Shown: positions 15,071 through 22,842, numbered from the stretch's first letter. The stretch is DNA of 37,784 bases from Alphaproteobacteria bacterium (GCA_019746225.1 JAIESE010000034.1:1-37784); one strand, 5' to 3'. Numbers and translations: made by a program. Notes: generated by a model from the letters alone, not told the origin.

Positions 15071-16360
15071 ATGTCTAAGAACCTCCCCTCATCCCTTGGC
15101 TTTCAATCTCTCATGGTTGCCGCTTTAGCGCTTCCAGGAATTCAAGGCGCAAAGGCAGACTCCCTCATAACAAAACCCCAAACTGATTTCCAGTATACAC
15201 GTTACGATGAAGGTTACAAACGTTACCAAATTGATATCTATCAAGGGCTATTAAAGATACCACTTGGTCAATCAACAGATTTAGAAGTAACAATTGATCA
15301 AGAAATGCAAGCCGGTCCAACAACCGCTACATATGTGCCAGCAGCTTATTATGGGCTAGGGTCAATATCAACTTTGGTTGAAGCGCGCACAGAAGAATCG
15401 GTACGCTCACATCGTCGTGAGGTCATGATAAAGCCCCGCTTCTTTGGAGACGATTATCATGTTGGAGTGCATGCTATTGTTTCAGAAGAAGAGGATTATG
15501 AATCCAAAACAGCTGGGGTGCAATACACACAAGATTTCAACAAAGTAAACACATCGCTCAGCGCAGGGTATGCCTATTCAGATGATGCAGTTAAGCCTAC
15601 ACCCCAAGCCTGCGGCTTACTCCTCATTAGAAAATCCACACGATCAGCAATAAATACCCATCGTTTTACAGTCGATCTGCGGCAGGATTTAACAACAACG
15701 ACTACAATACATGCAGGGCTTGAGTTTATCGCTAATCGAGGGTATTTAGATGACCCCTATAAGGTTGCTTTGATTTGGGGAAATGCGCTGGCGTTGCGGT
15801 CTGAAACTTATTACTATGGCGGACCATTTGGGTTCGATGTCACTGTGGGTCGTGATCGCAGGCCAAACTATCGAGGCACTTTAGGATCAAGTTTCAAGCT
15901 GATTCAACACATTAAAGCTCTTGATTCGACGGTCCATTTTGGATACCGGTATATTCAGAATACGTGGAACATTCACTCTCACACCTTCACCCTTGAATAT
16001 TACCAACAAATCAACTCTGATTTTGAAATTGTTCCAAGTGTCCGCTATTATGCCCAAAACGAAGCTTACTTCTATGCGATGGCATTTGATATTCAGGGTG
16101 GTGCCCCCTTCCCAGCCAAGCGAATTTATGGAAATGAGCCAGCTTCAACTGATTATCGATTGGCAAGGTATGGATCTTTTGGGGGGGAATTGAAATTTAA
16201 CTATAAATTCCTAGAGGATAAGTCAGGTAAATTTACAATTTTGATGGGGGCCATTAATCGACGCAACAAATTCTATTGGGGAAGAAATCCAGTACTACCC
16301 AACCCAACAAATGAATTCAAGACGTACTACGGATCGATCGGTATGAGTTTTGTATTTTAG
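15071..16360 (+). CDS. DUF3570-type outer-membrane protein, copy 1
   Basis: A 429-residue exported protein with a signal peptide to about residue 30 (LMVAALALPGIQGAKA). Typical DUF3570 features are ALALPG at the end of the signal region, YLDDPYK at about 225-231, DRRPNYRG at about 261-268, SVRYYAQNEAYFY in the second half, and STDYRLARYGS near 365-375. The C-terminus is GMSFVF, ending in Phe as outer-membrane barrels usually do. The family has no established biochemical role, but it is known to occur beside ApbE flavin transferases, thioredoxin-like proteins and DUF4266 lipoproteins, all of which are present here. It follows the first barrel gene by 13 bases and precedes apbE by 84. A paralogue lies at 18712-20031. 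Confidence 0.82.
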   Translation: MSKNLPSSLGFQSLMVAALALPGIQGAKADSLITKPQTDFQYTRYDEGYKRYQIDIYQGLLKIPLGQSTDLEVTIDQEMQAGPTTATYVPAAYYGLGSISTLVEARTEESVRSHRREVMIKPRFFGDDYHVGVHAIVSEEEDYESKTAGVQYTQDFNKVNTSLSAGYAYSDDAVKPTPQACGLLLIRKSTRSAINTHRFTVDLRQDLTTTTTIHAGLEFIANRGYLDDPYKVALIWGNALALRSETYYYGGPFGFDVTVGRDRRPNYRGTLGSSFKLIQHIKALDSTVHFGYRYIQNTWNIHSHTFTLEYYQQINSDFEIVPSVRYYAQNEAYFYAMAFDIQGGAPFPAKRIYGNEPASTDYRLARYGSFGGELKFNYKFLEDKSGKFTILMGAINRRNKFYWGRNPVLPNPTNEFKTYYGSIGMSFVF

Positions 16361-16433
16361 GAACAGCAAAAGCTCACACATTTCATCTGTCTTGAACAAG
16401 GCTAATATGATAACTTCTCTTGAGAGTTAATAC

Positions 16434-16447
16434 AGGAGGCCAATCTG
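16434..16447 (+). promoter_or_regulatory. Ribosome binding site indicating a CTG start for apbE
   Basis: AGGAGG (16434-16439) is followed after five bases by CTG (16445-16447), in frame with apbE. The first ATG is at 16475, 35 bases beyond the site and inside the conserved FETMG motif. An in-frame TGA at 16421-16423 excludes an earlier start, and no GTG or TTG lies between that stop and 16475. Confidence 0.7.
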
Positions 16448-17341
16448 GAGAAGTATCATTATCCTTTTGAAACGATGGGTTGCCCTGCTAATTTTAAATT
16501 TTATGCCCCCAACCCTATAAAAGCTGAAGAGGTTAAAGAGGCAGTGCTGGCCCTATTGGATCGATATGATCAATACTACACCAACTATTCCTCCACCAGC
16601 TTCACAGCTGAAATTAATCGCCAAGCTGGCTCCTCGAAGGGCATTATCGTTGATGATGAAACGGCTGCATTGTTAGATTATGCCCAATCTTGCTACGAAT
16701 TGAGCGATGGTCTTTTTGACATAACGTCAGGACCGTTACACCGCATTTGGCGATATGAGGCAGCAGACCCTTCAATACCTACCCAAGGCGAGATTGACGA
16801 GGTTTTGACTTATATCGGCTGGAATAAGCTCATTTGGGAGAGGCCACGCCTCATTTTGCCCATTCCTCACATGAATCTTGACTTTGGGGGTGTTGTCAAA
16901 GAATACGCGGTGGATGCAGGTGTTCGCCTGGCCAGAGATTTGGAGACCTATCATGGAGTGCTCGAGATTGGCGGCGATATTGGCGTTATTGGCCCCCATC
17001 CGGACGGAAGACCTTGGAACATTGGCATTACAGCCCTCCATGACCGCGATAAGAATATCGGACGTGTTCCCCTCGCTCAAGGCGCCATAGCAACCAGTGG
17101 GAGTTATGCGCGATGCATGGTTATTGATGGTGTTCGATATTGCCATATTTTGAATCCAAAAACTGGCTATCCAGTTCAAGGAGTAACGAGCGTTTCTGTT
17201 ATTGCTGATTTGTGTTTAGTAGCAGGAAGCTTAACGACAATCGCATTTTTAAAAGGCCAAGAAGGCCTTAAATGGCTTGAAGAACAAAATCTCCCTTTCG
17301 TTTTTGTAGACGATAATTTGAAAATAACTTCCTCAAAGTAG
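16445..17341 (+). CDS. apbE: FAD:protein FMN transferase (ApbE family), probable CTG start
   Basis: ApbE enzymes transfer FMN from FAD onto Ser/Thr of target proteins, normally in the periplasm. The 298-residue reading from CTG 16445 restores the N-terminal YPFETMG strand. Landmarks in this numbering: LDFGGVVKEYAVD (145-157), GGD (176-178), IATSGSY (215-221) and HILNPKTGYP (from His234). Two oddities stand out. First, there is no signal peptide or lipobox: the protein begins EKYHYPFETMG. Second, the usual C-terminal metal-binding ADALAT segment reads AGSLTT (260-265), with Asp replaced by Gly; this may be a trait of the DUF3570-linked branch. It lies between the two barrel/DUF3570 pairs. A modified protein in the cluster, perhaps the DUF4266 lipoprotein, is the likely target by association only. 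Confidence 0.9.
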   Translation: MEKYHYPFETMGCPANFKFYAPNPIKAEEVKEAVLALLDRYDQYYTNYSSTSFTAEINRQAGSSKGIIVDDETAALLDYAQSCYELSDGLFDITSGPLHRIWRYEAADPSIPTQGEIDEVLTYIGWNKLIWERPRLILPIPHMNLDFGGVVKEYAVDAGVRLARDLETYHGVLEIGGDIGVIGPHPDGRPWNIGITALHDRDKNIGRVPLAQGAIATSGSYARCMVIDGVRYCHILNPKTGYPVQGVTSVSVIADLCLVAGSLTTIAFLKGQEGLKWLEEQNLPFVFVDDNLKITSSK

Positions 17342-17685
17342 TTACTTTAACACTAATGAGAATTTTTTCATTAAAACAACCTAGGTAAAGTATAGATATT
17401 GTATTGAAAAACAAAGATTGAAAGTGCATCTTCTTAGCACGAAAATAGTCGTAGAGTTAATATTTTTGATACCATTAAGATTGTTGTAATGGCCCCAAAA
17501 TTTTCACTCCCCTTTCGTCCTTATAAGCTGTTCTATATTCCCCCCCCCATTAGGACTCAGCTCATAGGAGACTGGTGATTTATATTTTTTTAACATAAAT
17601 TAATAAAATTTTAATAAATTTATTGACAAGCACACCGCTTTGTTAGGATGATTTAGTTAGAGGCTATTTACTAAGGTACAAAAAC
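17342..17685 (+). other. 344-base AT-rich intergenic region
   Basis: No convincing gene or RNA was found. A weak TAATGA/TCATTA hairpin lies just after the apbE stop, a run of eight C sits near 17540, and the last 110 bases are very AT-rich and lead into a TTGACA promoter candidate for the second pair. The region separates apbE transcriptionally from the genes downstream. Confidence 0.5.
17623..17652 (+). promoter_or_regulatory. Candidate promoter for the second barrel/DUF3570 pair
   Basis: TTGACA at 17623-17628 and GATGAT at 17647-17652 (18-base spacer) lie 63 bases upstream of the ATG at 17686. Placement matches the TTGACA in front of the first pair. The -10 hexamer is only a partial match. 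Confidence 0.4.
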
Positions 17686-18696
17686 ATGAAGTTAAAAACA
17701 CTGTCATCAGTTTCATCGATTGTCTTGTTTGGATTATTGTCGATCAAAGGTTACTCAAAAGAAGCAACGACAACCAGTGATCACTCCTCAATTAAGCCGG
17801 TTTCTATCACAAAGCCAGTAAACACACCACTACCGGGCATAACCCCTTTTGAAAGTAGCAAGAAACCCGAAGGAGATGCTAATAAGACTGATAATAAGCA
17901 AGAAGCAGCGATACCCGTTCCCCTAAAGCCTGAATGGATACCAGACGACCGAAAGGCTGGGACAATCACCATAAAGCCATTATCGGTATATTTTGGAGCT
18001 ATGACCGTTGGACTTTCCCAGAAGCGCCAAAAAATTAATGGTATAAAGCTAGAAGCTTATCGCAGCCCCTTTGGATATATGCTCAATACGACGGATAGAG
18101 CTGGAATTGGCTACAATTTCGAACTCGGATATATGATAACCAAAAGCTTTGAAGCGTTCACCATTCTGGGTATAACACACGAAACCGGTATGAGAAAAAT
18201 TAATGTAATGTTTCCCCCCTTTCAAGGGACTTTCGCTCGATCAGGCAATAGTTTATCTATTGATTTTAAGCCGCGAAATACTTTTGAAGTATCCTTAGGA
18301 GGACGGTACTATTGGAATACACAAAAACCATGGTTCCCCTTTGTTGGACTCATGGGAACATTAGCATTCCAGGAAAAAGTAGAAAGTACTATTTATTATA
18401 AATTGTCTAATCAATTTGATACACGTTCCTATGTTGGCCCCTTAGTCCTTCAAAAGAGGAAAACGCTATTTGGTGGAGCTTTACAAGTCGGAGCCGATTA
18501 TCAGTTCACCCAACACATAGCCCTGACCTGCGCTTTGGGTGTGAAATATTTATCTCGTCCTTCTGTAACTTTGTCATCAATAACTTCTCCAACCCCGCCT
18601 CCAGCTGGATTTAACAGAATAGTAAACATGTCCTTCCGAGATAACCAAAGTCAATGGAGTTTCCCTGTCCTGGCTGCTCTAAAGATAACGTTTTAG
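17686..18696 (+). CDS. Predicted outer-membrane beta-barrel protein, copy 2 (unrecognised family)
   Basis: A 336-residue paralogue of the protein at 14083-15057. It has a signal peptide (SSIVLFGLLSIKGYS, to about residue 24), then a Ser/Thr/Pro/Lys-rich linker to about residue 80. The same blocks follow: WIPDDRKAGTITIKPL, YRSPFGYM, GRYYWNTQKPWFPFVG, ADYQFTQHIAL and SFRDNQSQWSFPVLAALKITF. The C-terminal Phe is the classical last residue of an outer-membrane barrel. The linker and loops differ strongly between the copies while the strands are conserved, as expected for an old duplication of a surface protein. Fifteen bases separate it from the second DUF3570-like gene. Confidence 0.8.
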   Translation: MKLKTLSSVSSIVLFGLLSIKGYSKEATTTSDHSSIKPVSITKPVNTPLPGITPFESSKKPEGDANKTDNKQEAAIPVPLKPEWIPDDRKAGTITIKPLSVYFGAMTVGLSQKRQKINGIKLEAYRSPFGYMLNTTDRAGIGYNFELGYMITKSFEAFTILGITHETGMRKINVMFPPFQGTFARSGNSLSIDFKPRNTFEVSLGGRYYWNTQKPWFPFVGLMGTLAFQEKVESTIYYKLSNQFDTRSYVGPLVLQKRKTLFGGALQVGADYQFTQHIALTCALGVKYLSRPSVTLSSITSPTPPPAGFNRIVNMSFRDNQSQWSFPVLAALKITF

Positions 18697-18711
18697 GGAT
18701 AAGGAGAAAGA

Positions 18712-20031
18712 ATGATGAATATGATTAAAAGTACCCCCGCATTTGCAGTACATTCACTTATGCTTGCAGCACTAAACCTCCCCGGTATCCAGAGCGCACT
18801 TGCAGAGTCACGTACGACTAAACCCCAAACAGATTTTCTCTATACGAGAACTGATGAAGGCGCACGTAGATATCAAATAGATTCCTATTTGGCTAATTTA
18901 AAAATGCCACTAGGAGAAAAGTTTGATATTGATTTCACAGCTATCCATGAGGCCATGTCAGGCGCAACCACCGTTTTATATTTAACAAAGGGGTATAATG
19001 AGGGCAGCTTAGACAACAAAACGTTAGTTGAGTCACGTACGAATGATACAATTTATGATAGCCGTCGTGAAGTCTCAATCAAACCTCGATATTTTGGTGA
19101 GAACTATAATGTTGGCCTCGTAGGGATCATTTCTGAAGAAAATGACTATGAATCAAAGACAGTCGGAATAAATTATGGCTTAGACTTCAACAATAATAAT
19201 ACCGAGCTGCGTTTTGGGTATTTATTTTCAGACGATGCAATAAAAGCATCCCAAAGTGCTAATGCTAGACGGCTTGTGCGTATAAGAGAACGCAAAGCGG
19301 CAATCAAAAACGATTTTTCTATCGGGATAAAGCAAGACTTGTCGACAACATCCCTCGTAAACGGAATGATTGAATTTATTGCTGATAAAGGATTTTTAAG
19401 CGATCCCTATAAAGCCGTATTAATTTGGGGGGATGCTAGACCTAAGCGTTCGTCTGCTTATTTCTTCAACCTGCTGGGAGGGGCCGTTAATCCTACAAAT
19501 CTCTCAAATGCCACTCTAGACAACGATAGACGGCCTGACTACAAGGGAACACTTGCCGCAAGTGTTCAGTTTATTCAGAAGATTACGCCCCTTGACTCTT
19601 CCGTACATCTTGGGTACCGCTTCGTCAAAAATACCTGGGATATTAAGTCACATACCATTAATCTAGACTATTACCAACAAGTCTCAAACACTTTTGAGGT
19701 TGTTCCTAGTGTTCGATATTATACTCAAAACGAAGCGTATTTCTATGCAATGGCGTTTGATATTGTAGGGGGAGCACCCTTCCCAGCAAAAAGAATCTAT
19801 GGAAATGAACCTGCCTCATCTGACTACCGCTTAGGTAAATATGGTTCTATCACGGGGGAGATTAAGTTTAATTTCAAATTTATGGAAGATAACTCAGGAA
19901 AGTTTACTTTTGCCATGGGTCATATCTATCGTCGGAATACACTGGCGTGGGGTAGCAAGCTTCTACCACGAAACCCAACAAATGACTTTAAAACATATTA
20001 CTTCTCAGCGGGCTTAAAGTTTGTCTTCTAG
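18712..20031 (+). CDS. DUF3570-type outer-membrane protein, copy 2
   Basis: A 439-residue paralogue of the protein at 15071-16360. The signal peptide runs to about residue 33 (LMLAALNLPGIQSALA). Shared blocks include TKPQTDF, RREVSIKPRYFGENYNVG, SEENDYESKTVG, FLSDPYKAVLIWG, DRRPDYKGTL, SVRYYTQNEAYFYAMAFDI, and FPAKRIYGNEPASSDYRLGKYGS; it ends in GLKFVF. Barrel-forming outer-membrane localisation is inferred from the signal peptide, the alternating strands and the terminal Phe. The start at 18712 follows AAGGAG by about 9 bases; a second ATG three codons later (18721) is possible. It ends the second pair and is followed by a terminator hairpin. Confidence 0.82.
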   Translation: MMNMIKSTPAFAVHSLMLAALNLPGIQSALAESRTTKPQTDFLYTRTDEGARRYQIDSYLANLKMPLGEKFDIDFTAIHEAMSGATTVLYLTKGYNEGSLDNKTLVESRTNDTIYDSRREVSIKPRYFGENYNVGLVGIISEENDYESKTVGINYGLDFNNNNTELRFGYLFSDDAIKASQSANARRLVRIRERKAAIKNDFSIGIKQDLSTTSLVNGMIEFIADKGFLSDPYKAVLIWGDARPKRSSAYFFNLLGGAVNPTNLSNATLDNDRRPDYKGTLAASVQFIQKITPLDSSVHLGYRFVKNTWDIKSHTINLDYYQQVSNTFEVVPSVRYYTQNEAYFYAMAFDIVGGAPFPAKRIYGNEPASSDYRLGKYGSITGEIKFNFKFMEDNSGKFTFAMGHIYRRNTLAWGSKLLPRNPTNDFKTYYFSAGLKFVF

Positions 20032-20399
20032 AGAATTATATTATTAAAGTAATAGTTTATAGACAAACCCCTCCAGTTTTCATAATAAAATGGGAGGGGT
20101 TTGTTATTTATAAAATAAAAAATCACGGCTCTTATAAAATTAAGCGAGACTGAGACTGAACATCAATGAAGACCTGTTTAGTATTACTGAATGCCTTGCC
20201 TCATTGACCTTTTCCTGCTTTTAAAAAAGGTAACAGAAGCTAAAATTTCCCAATTGCTCCAATGAGAATAATCTAGTTATTAAAAAAACAAATAATTATT
20301 ATGTAAATATTTAAAATAAAGTCAATTCACCTATTGAATTCCTAAATTATAAAACTATATCTAAAAGTGAGATTAAATTTTTAATTAAGGAGAAATTCG
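20032..20399 (+). other. 368-base intergenic region before the thioredoxin gene
   Basis: It contains the terminator at 20064-20103, a second hairpin (ACCTTTT 20207-20213 with AAAAGGT 20225-20231) without a following T-run, and a long AT-rich stretch before the ribosome site AAGGAG (20388-20393). No gene was seen. A promoter for the thioredoxin-DUF4266 pair probably lies in the AT-rich part but cannot be fixed. Confidence 0.45.
20064..20110 (+). terminator. Rho-independent terminator after DUF3570 copy 2
   Basis: CAAACCCCTCC (20064-20074) pairs perfectly with GGAGGGGTTTG (20093-20103) across an 18-base AT-rich loop, followed by TTATTTA. The U-tract is interrupted, so termination may be less than complete. 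Confidence 0.7.
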
Positions 20400-20804
20400 A
20401 TGATTATACTTCTAAAGTTTCGATTTTTAACAGCGTTCTTGATTTTGCTCTTTTTGGTCGCCTCAAATGCTTATGCCAAACCGACTGTATATGACTTTGC
20501 CGCTTCTTGGTGCGAACCCTGCAAACGGGATGTCAACAGAGACAATATATTAAACAGCGAAGGAATCGCTAACTTTGTCTTGGTCATTGAAGACAATGAA
20601 AGAGCTAAAGGGGAGGCGTTTGTTGCGGCAGCCGGCCCAAATTTCCCTGTAGAATACGACGACGGTCATGCCAAAGCAAATTCCATGGGTGCTGCAGGTA
20701 GCACTCCCTCTTTAGTCATTGTCGGGAGTGATGGAAAAACGGAAGTTGTTATGGGCTCAATTGGCATCGATGAACTGAGAGCAAAAATAAAGGCACATTC
20801 ATAA
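20400..20804 (+). CDS. Exported thioredoxin-like protein
   Basis: A 134-residue periplasmic thioredoxin-fold protein. Signal peptide 1-26 ends in SNAYA before Lys27. The redox motif is WCEPC (Cys38 and Cys41) directly after the first strand (VYDFAASW), and the cis-proline loop is STPSLVIV with Pro103. It is shorter than TlpA/ResA proteins and lacks their central insert, so it is nearer a minimal thioredoxin fold. Most likely it reduces or exchanges disulfides of a partner in the envelope. The DUF4266-type lipoprotein gene follows 19 bases downstream with its own AAGGAG, and its C-terminal CGC is an obvious candidate substrate. The gene has a good ribosome site (AAGGAG, 6 bases before ATG). 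Confidence 0.88.
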   Translation: MIILLKFRFLTAFLILLFLVASNAYAKPTVYDFAASWCEPCKRDVNRDNILNSEGIANFVLVIEDNERAKGEAFVAAAGPNFPVEYDDGHAKANSMGAAGSTPSLVIVGSDGKTEVVMGSIGIDELRAKIKAHS

Positions 20805-20823
20805 AACTAAAAGGAGCTATATC

Positions 20824-21048
20824 ATGAAAATACAAATATATACATTCACCCTGTTAAGTGTCCTGACCCTAGGATTTTTAGGAGGGTGCACTACTGTAGA
20901 GCCCTGGGATCGCAACTATTTGGCTCAAGACAGCATGAAAGCCATTCCTGACCCTCTCGGCACGTCCTATAAGGTCCATGTGCAAGAAAGCCGGGAAGGA
21001 ACGCACGGAGCAACAGGCATCAGCGGTGGTGGTTGCGGTTGTACGTAA
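20824..21048 (+). CDS. Small DUF4266-type lipoprotein ending in GGGCGCT
   Basis: A 74-residue lipoprotein precursor. The signal ends at a lipobox (Leu19-Gly20-Gly21-Cys22), so the mature protein is about 53 residues with lipid on Cys22. TTVEPWDRNYLAQDSM and IPDPLGTSYKVHVQESREG match the DUF4266 pattern as I know it (PW-R-LA, then a DPL motif, then HV...SREG). It ends in Gly-rich GISGGGCGCT, with Cys71 and Cys73 forming a C-x-C. EGTHGAT at 58-64 resembles the ApbE acceptor consensus D-x-x-[ST]-G-A-T, with Glu for Asp and His for Ser/Thr. DUF4266 proteins are known to sit beside DUF3570, ApbE and thioredoxin genes; their function is not established. A strong terminator follows. Confidence 0.85.
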   Translation: MKIQIYTFTLLSVLTLGFLGGCTTVEPWDRNYLAQDSMKAIPDPLGTSYKVHVQESREGTHGATGISGGGCGCT

Positions 21049-21066
21049 TTCATAAATGTGACACTC

Positions 21067-21099
21067 AAAAAGCCCGAGATCCATGGATCTCGGGTTTTT
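21067..21099. terminator. Bidirectional rho-independent terminator
   Basis: CCCGAGAT (21073-21080) and ATCTCGGG (21087-21094) pair around CCATGG, flanked by an A-run on the left and a T-run on the right. It can end transcription of the DUF4266 gene from the left and the converging hydrolase gene from the right. Confidence 0.92.
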
Positions 21100-21114
21100 G
21101 TCTTTAAAGAGAGG

Positions 21115-22323
21115 CTAAAGACCCTTCACATGAAATAACCCTTTTTTCTTTAAAGGCTCAGCAGCCCAAAGGAAATTCTGGATTCCAAATCCCTCTAATT
21201 TCGGCATATCCCGGTTATAGCCAATTGTAACAACACTTCCGTCCCGAAGGTAGCCCAACGTAATGGCCGTATGTCCCCCAGAACCTACAGTTACCTTCAT
21301 CTCAGGGTCTGTATTAGCAAATCGACGATGCCAATAAATTTGGCCAGGTTGGATGTCGTTTTGGGGATCCTTTACGGTCACAACTTCCATATTTTTCAAC
21401 AAATAGGTGGCATCAGCACCCGTTTCCCATCCCGCAGGAATCAAGCCGACTAAACCGGATAATTTCCGATAAGCGCAAAGCTGATCTGCGGTAGTATAGG
21501 CAGGACTTCCCGTAAGGAAGGCCACCCCGGAAGAGCAATCCTGGGGACCAAAACGTTTTCCTTGCCCATACCGAGGCTCTCCCAGATGTCCACCAAAAGA
21601 ATACCCACTATGAGGAATAACTAGGCCCAACTTTGCTCCGGGTTCATAAGGACAGGCAAAACTGTAAGAAGACATATCAAGCTCAAGATCCGGTAATGCA
21701 GCCACATGCGCTAACGCAGAACCATCAAACCATTTAAGCCCCATACTGCCAAATCCCTTTGAAGGACCTTCTTCATGGGTCGCAAGCATATACAGGAGAG
21801 CTGTCTTGAGGTAAGTTCCCCGAGAATTGCCCCAGATGGTTATGGTGTTATCCCCCCCGAGCTGAGTAACCGTTTGTTGATCATAACTATAACCCTTTGG
21901 ATTGTTGCCCTCTAGGATCTCGAAAAATGATTCGGTGATTAAAGGTTTAACGCCCGTTAAAATCTCTAGGGTTTTGTGGGTGTTGACGGGGAAGCTCGCC
22001 TTGACACCCGGTTTCTTCAAGGCCGTATTGAACAATGCAGTTGTTGCTTCATCACGGTTAATTTGTGATAATATCTTTGCTTGCCAGGCTTCTGGGTCTT
22101 CACCTTTTTGAGAATTTTGTATAGTCGAAAGACGCTTTCTTAAATTATTGATTTGCGCTATAGTTTCTTCCCGAAATTTCTTTTCTTCCTGAAAGGCTTT
22201 TGCCGCTAGACCTCCTGAATGAGTTGCTCTTTCAAAAATACCAGCAAGCTCATTTTCCATCCCTAGAGCGGAAGGGACAACGATCAGCGTACAAATATAC
22301 ATTTTTAAAGTTAGCAGTTTCAT
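21115..22323 (-). CDS. Putative secreted Cys/His hydrolase (NlpC/P60- or CHAP-like)
   Basis: A 402-residue exported protein. The ATG at 22321-22323 is chosen because GGAGG lies about 6 bases upstream; a TTG four codons earlier overlaps that site. A signal peptide (MKLLTLKMYICTLIVVPSALG) is followed by a charged, coiled-coil-like segment (about 25-100). A C-terminal domain then shows PQDCSSGVAFLTG near 262, DIQPGQIYWHRR near 325 and GSGGHTAITLGY near 350. A Cys in DCSS, a PGQ turn and a later His in GHTAI are the layout of NlpC/P60 and CHAP cysteine hydrolases, which cut peptidoglycan peptides or amide bonds. The match is by motif only, and the central region (about 110-255) is unrecognised. 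It converges on the redox cluster through a shared terminator. Confidence 0.6.
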   Translation of the reverse strand: MKLLTLKMYICTLIVVPSALGMENELAGIFERATHSGGLAAKAFQEEKKFREETIAQINNLRKRLSTIQNSQKGEDPEAWQAKILSQINRDEATTALFNTALKKPGVKASFPVNTHKTLEILTGVKPLITESFFEILEGNNPKGYSYDQQTVTQLGGDNTITIWGNSRGTYLKTALLYMLATHEEGPSKGFGSMGLKWFDGSALAHVAALPDLELDMSSYSFACPYEPGAKLGLVIPHSGYSFGGHLGEPRYGQGKRFGPQDCSSGVAFLTGSPAYTTADQLCAYRKLSGLVGLIPAGWETGADATYLLKNMEVVTVKDPQNDIQPGQIYWHRRFANTDPEMKVTVGSGGHTAITLGYLRDGSVVTIGYNRDMPKLEGFGIQNFLWAAEPLKKKGLFHVKGL

Positions 22324-22383
22324 GGTTTCCTCCAATGTTAAAGTTAAAAAGTCTGAAGAAACGTTTTATATTTTTTTGAGATA

Positions 22384-22842
22384 TTACACCCGATGATAAG
22401 GATGACCAATCAAAATTTGTTGGGCTCGGTAGAGTTGTTCAGCCAACATTCCCCGAACCAACAAATGGGGCCAGGTCATCTGACCAAAGGAGATGAGTCG
22501 TTGACAACGGGCTCGTACCGCCTCACTGAACCCATCCGCCCCACCAATAAGAAAGGTGAGAGATTTGACCCCTTCGTTGCGATAGGTGTCTATGATCCTG
22601 GCAAATTGGGGACTTGTCAAGGATGACCCTCGCTCATCCAGCCCAATCACAAGAGAATCCGGGTCTATAGCTTGCAATAGAAGCTCCCCTTCCCATGTCT
22701 TGACTTGATCTGCCGCTCCGCTTTTGCGACAAATCACCTCTTTCATTTCAAAAGGCCAGGATAAGCGGGTGAGATATTGTTCAAACAGGTCCTTTTCTGG
22801 GCCGGCTTTCAAGCTTCCCAAACATAAGAGTATGATTTTCAT
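22384..22842 (-). CDS. rlmH: 23S rRNA (pseudouridine-1915-N3)-methyltransferase RlmH
   Basis: A SPOUT-class methyltransferase that modifies pseudouridine 1915 in helix 69 of 23S rRNA on the assembled 70S ribosome. The 152-residue length is typical. Diagnostic sequences are FLIGGADGF (about 97-105), LISFGQMTWPHLLVR (about 115-129) and LAEQLYRAQQILIGHPYHR at the C-terminus, which form the trefoil-knot SAM site. It lies 10 bases downstream of rsfS on the same strand, the usual order. About 60 bases separate it from the hydrolase gene further downstream. Confidence 0.98.
   Translation of the reverse strand: MKIILLCLGSLKAGPEKDLFEQYLTRLSWPFEMKEVICRKSGAADQVKTWEGELLLQAIDPDSLVIGLDERGSSLTSPQFARIIDTYRNEGVKSLTFLIGGADGFSEAVRARCQRLISFGQMTWPHLLVRGMLAEQLYRAQQILIGHPYHRV

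Noticed and set aside
20207..20231. Hairpin considered as a terminator or small RNA
   Set aside because: Short AT-rich stem with no T-run after it and no promoter in front.
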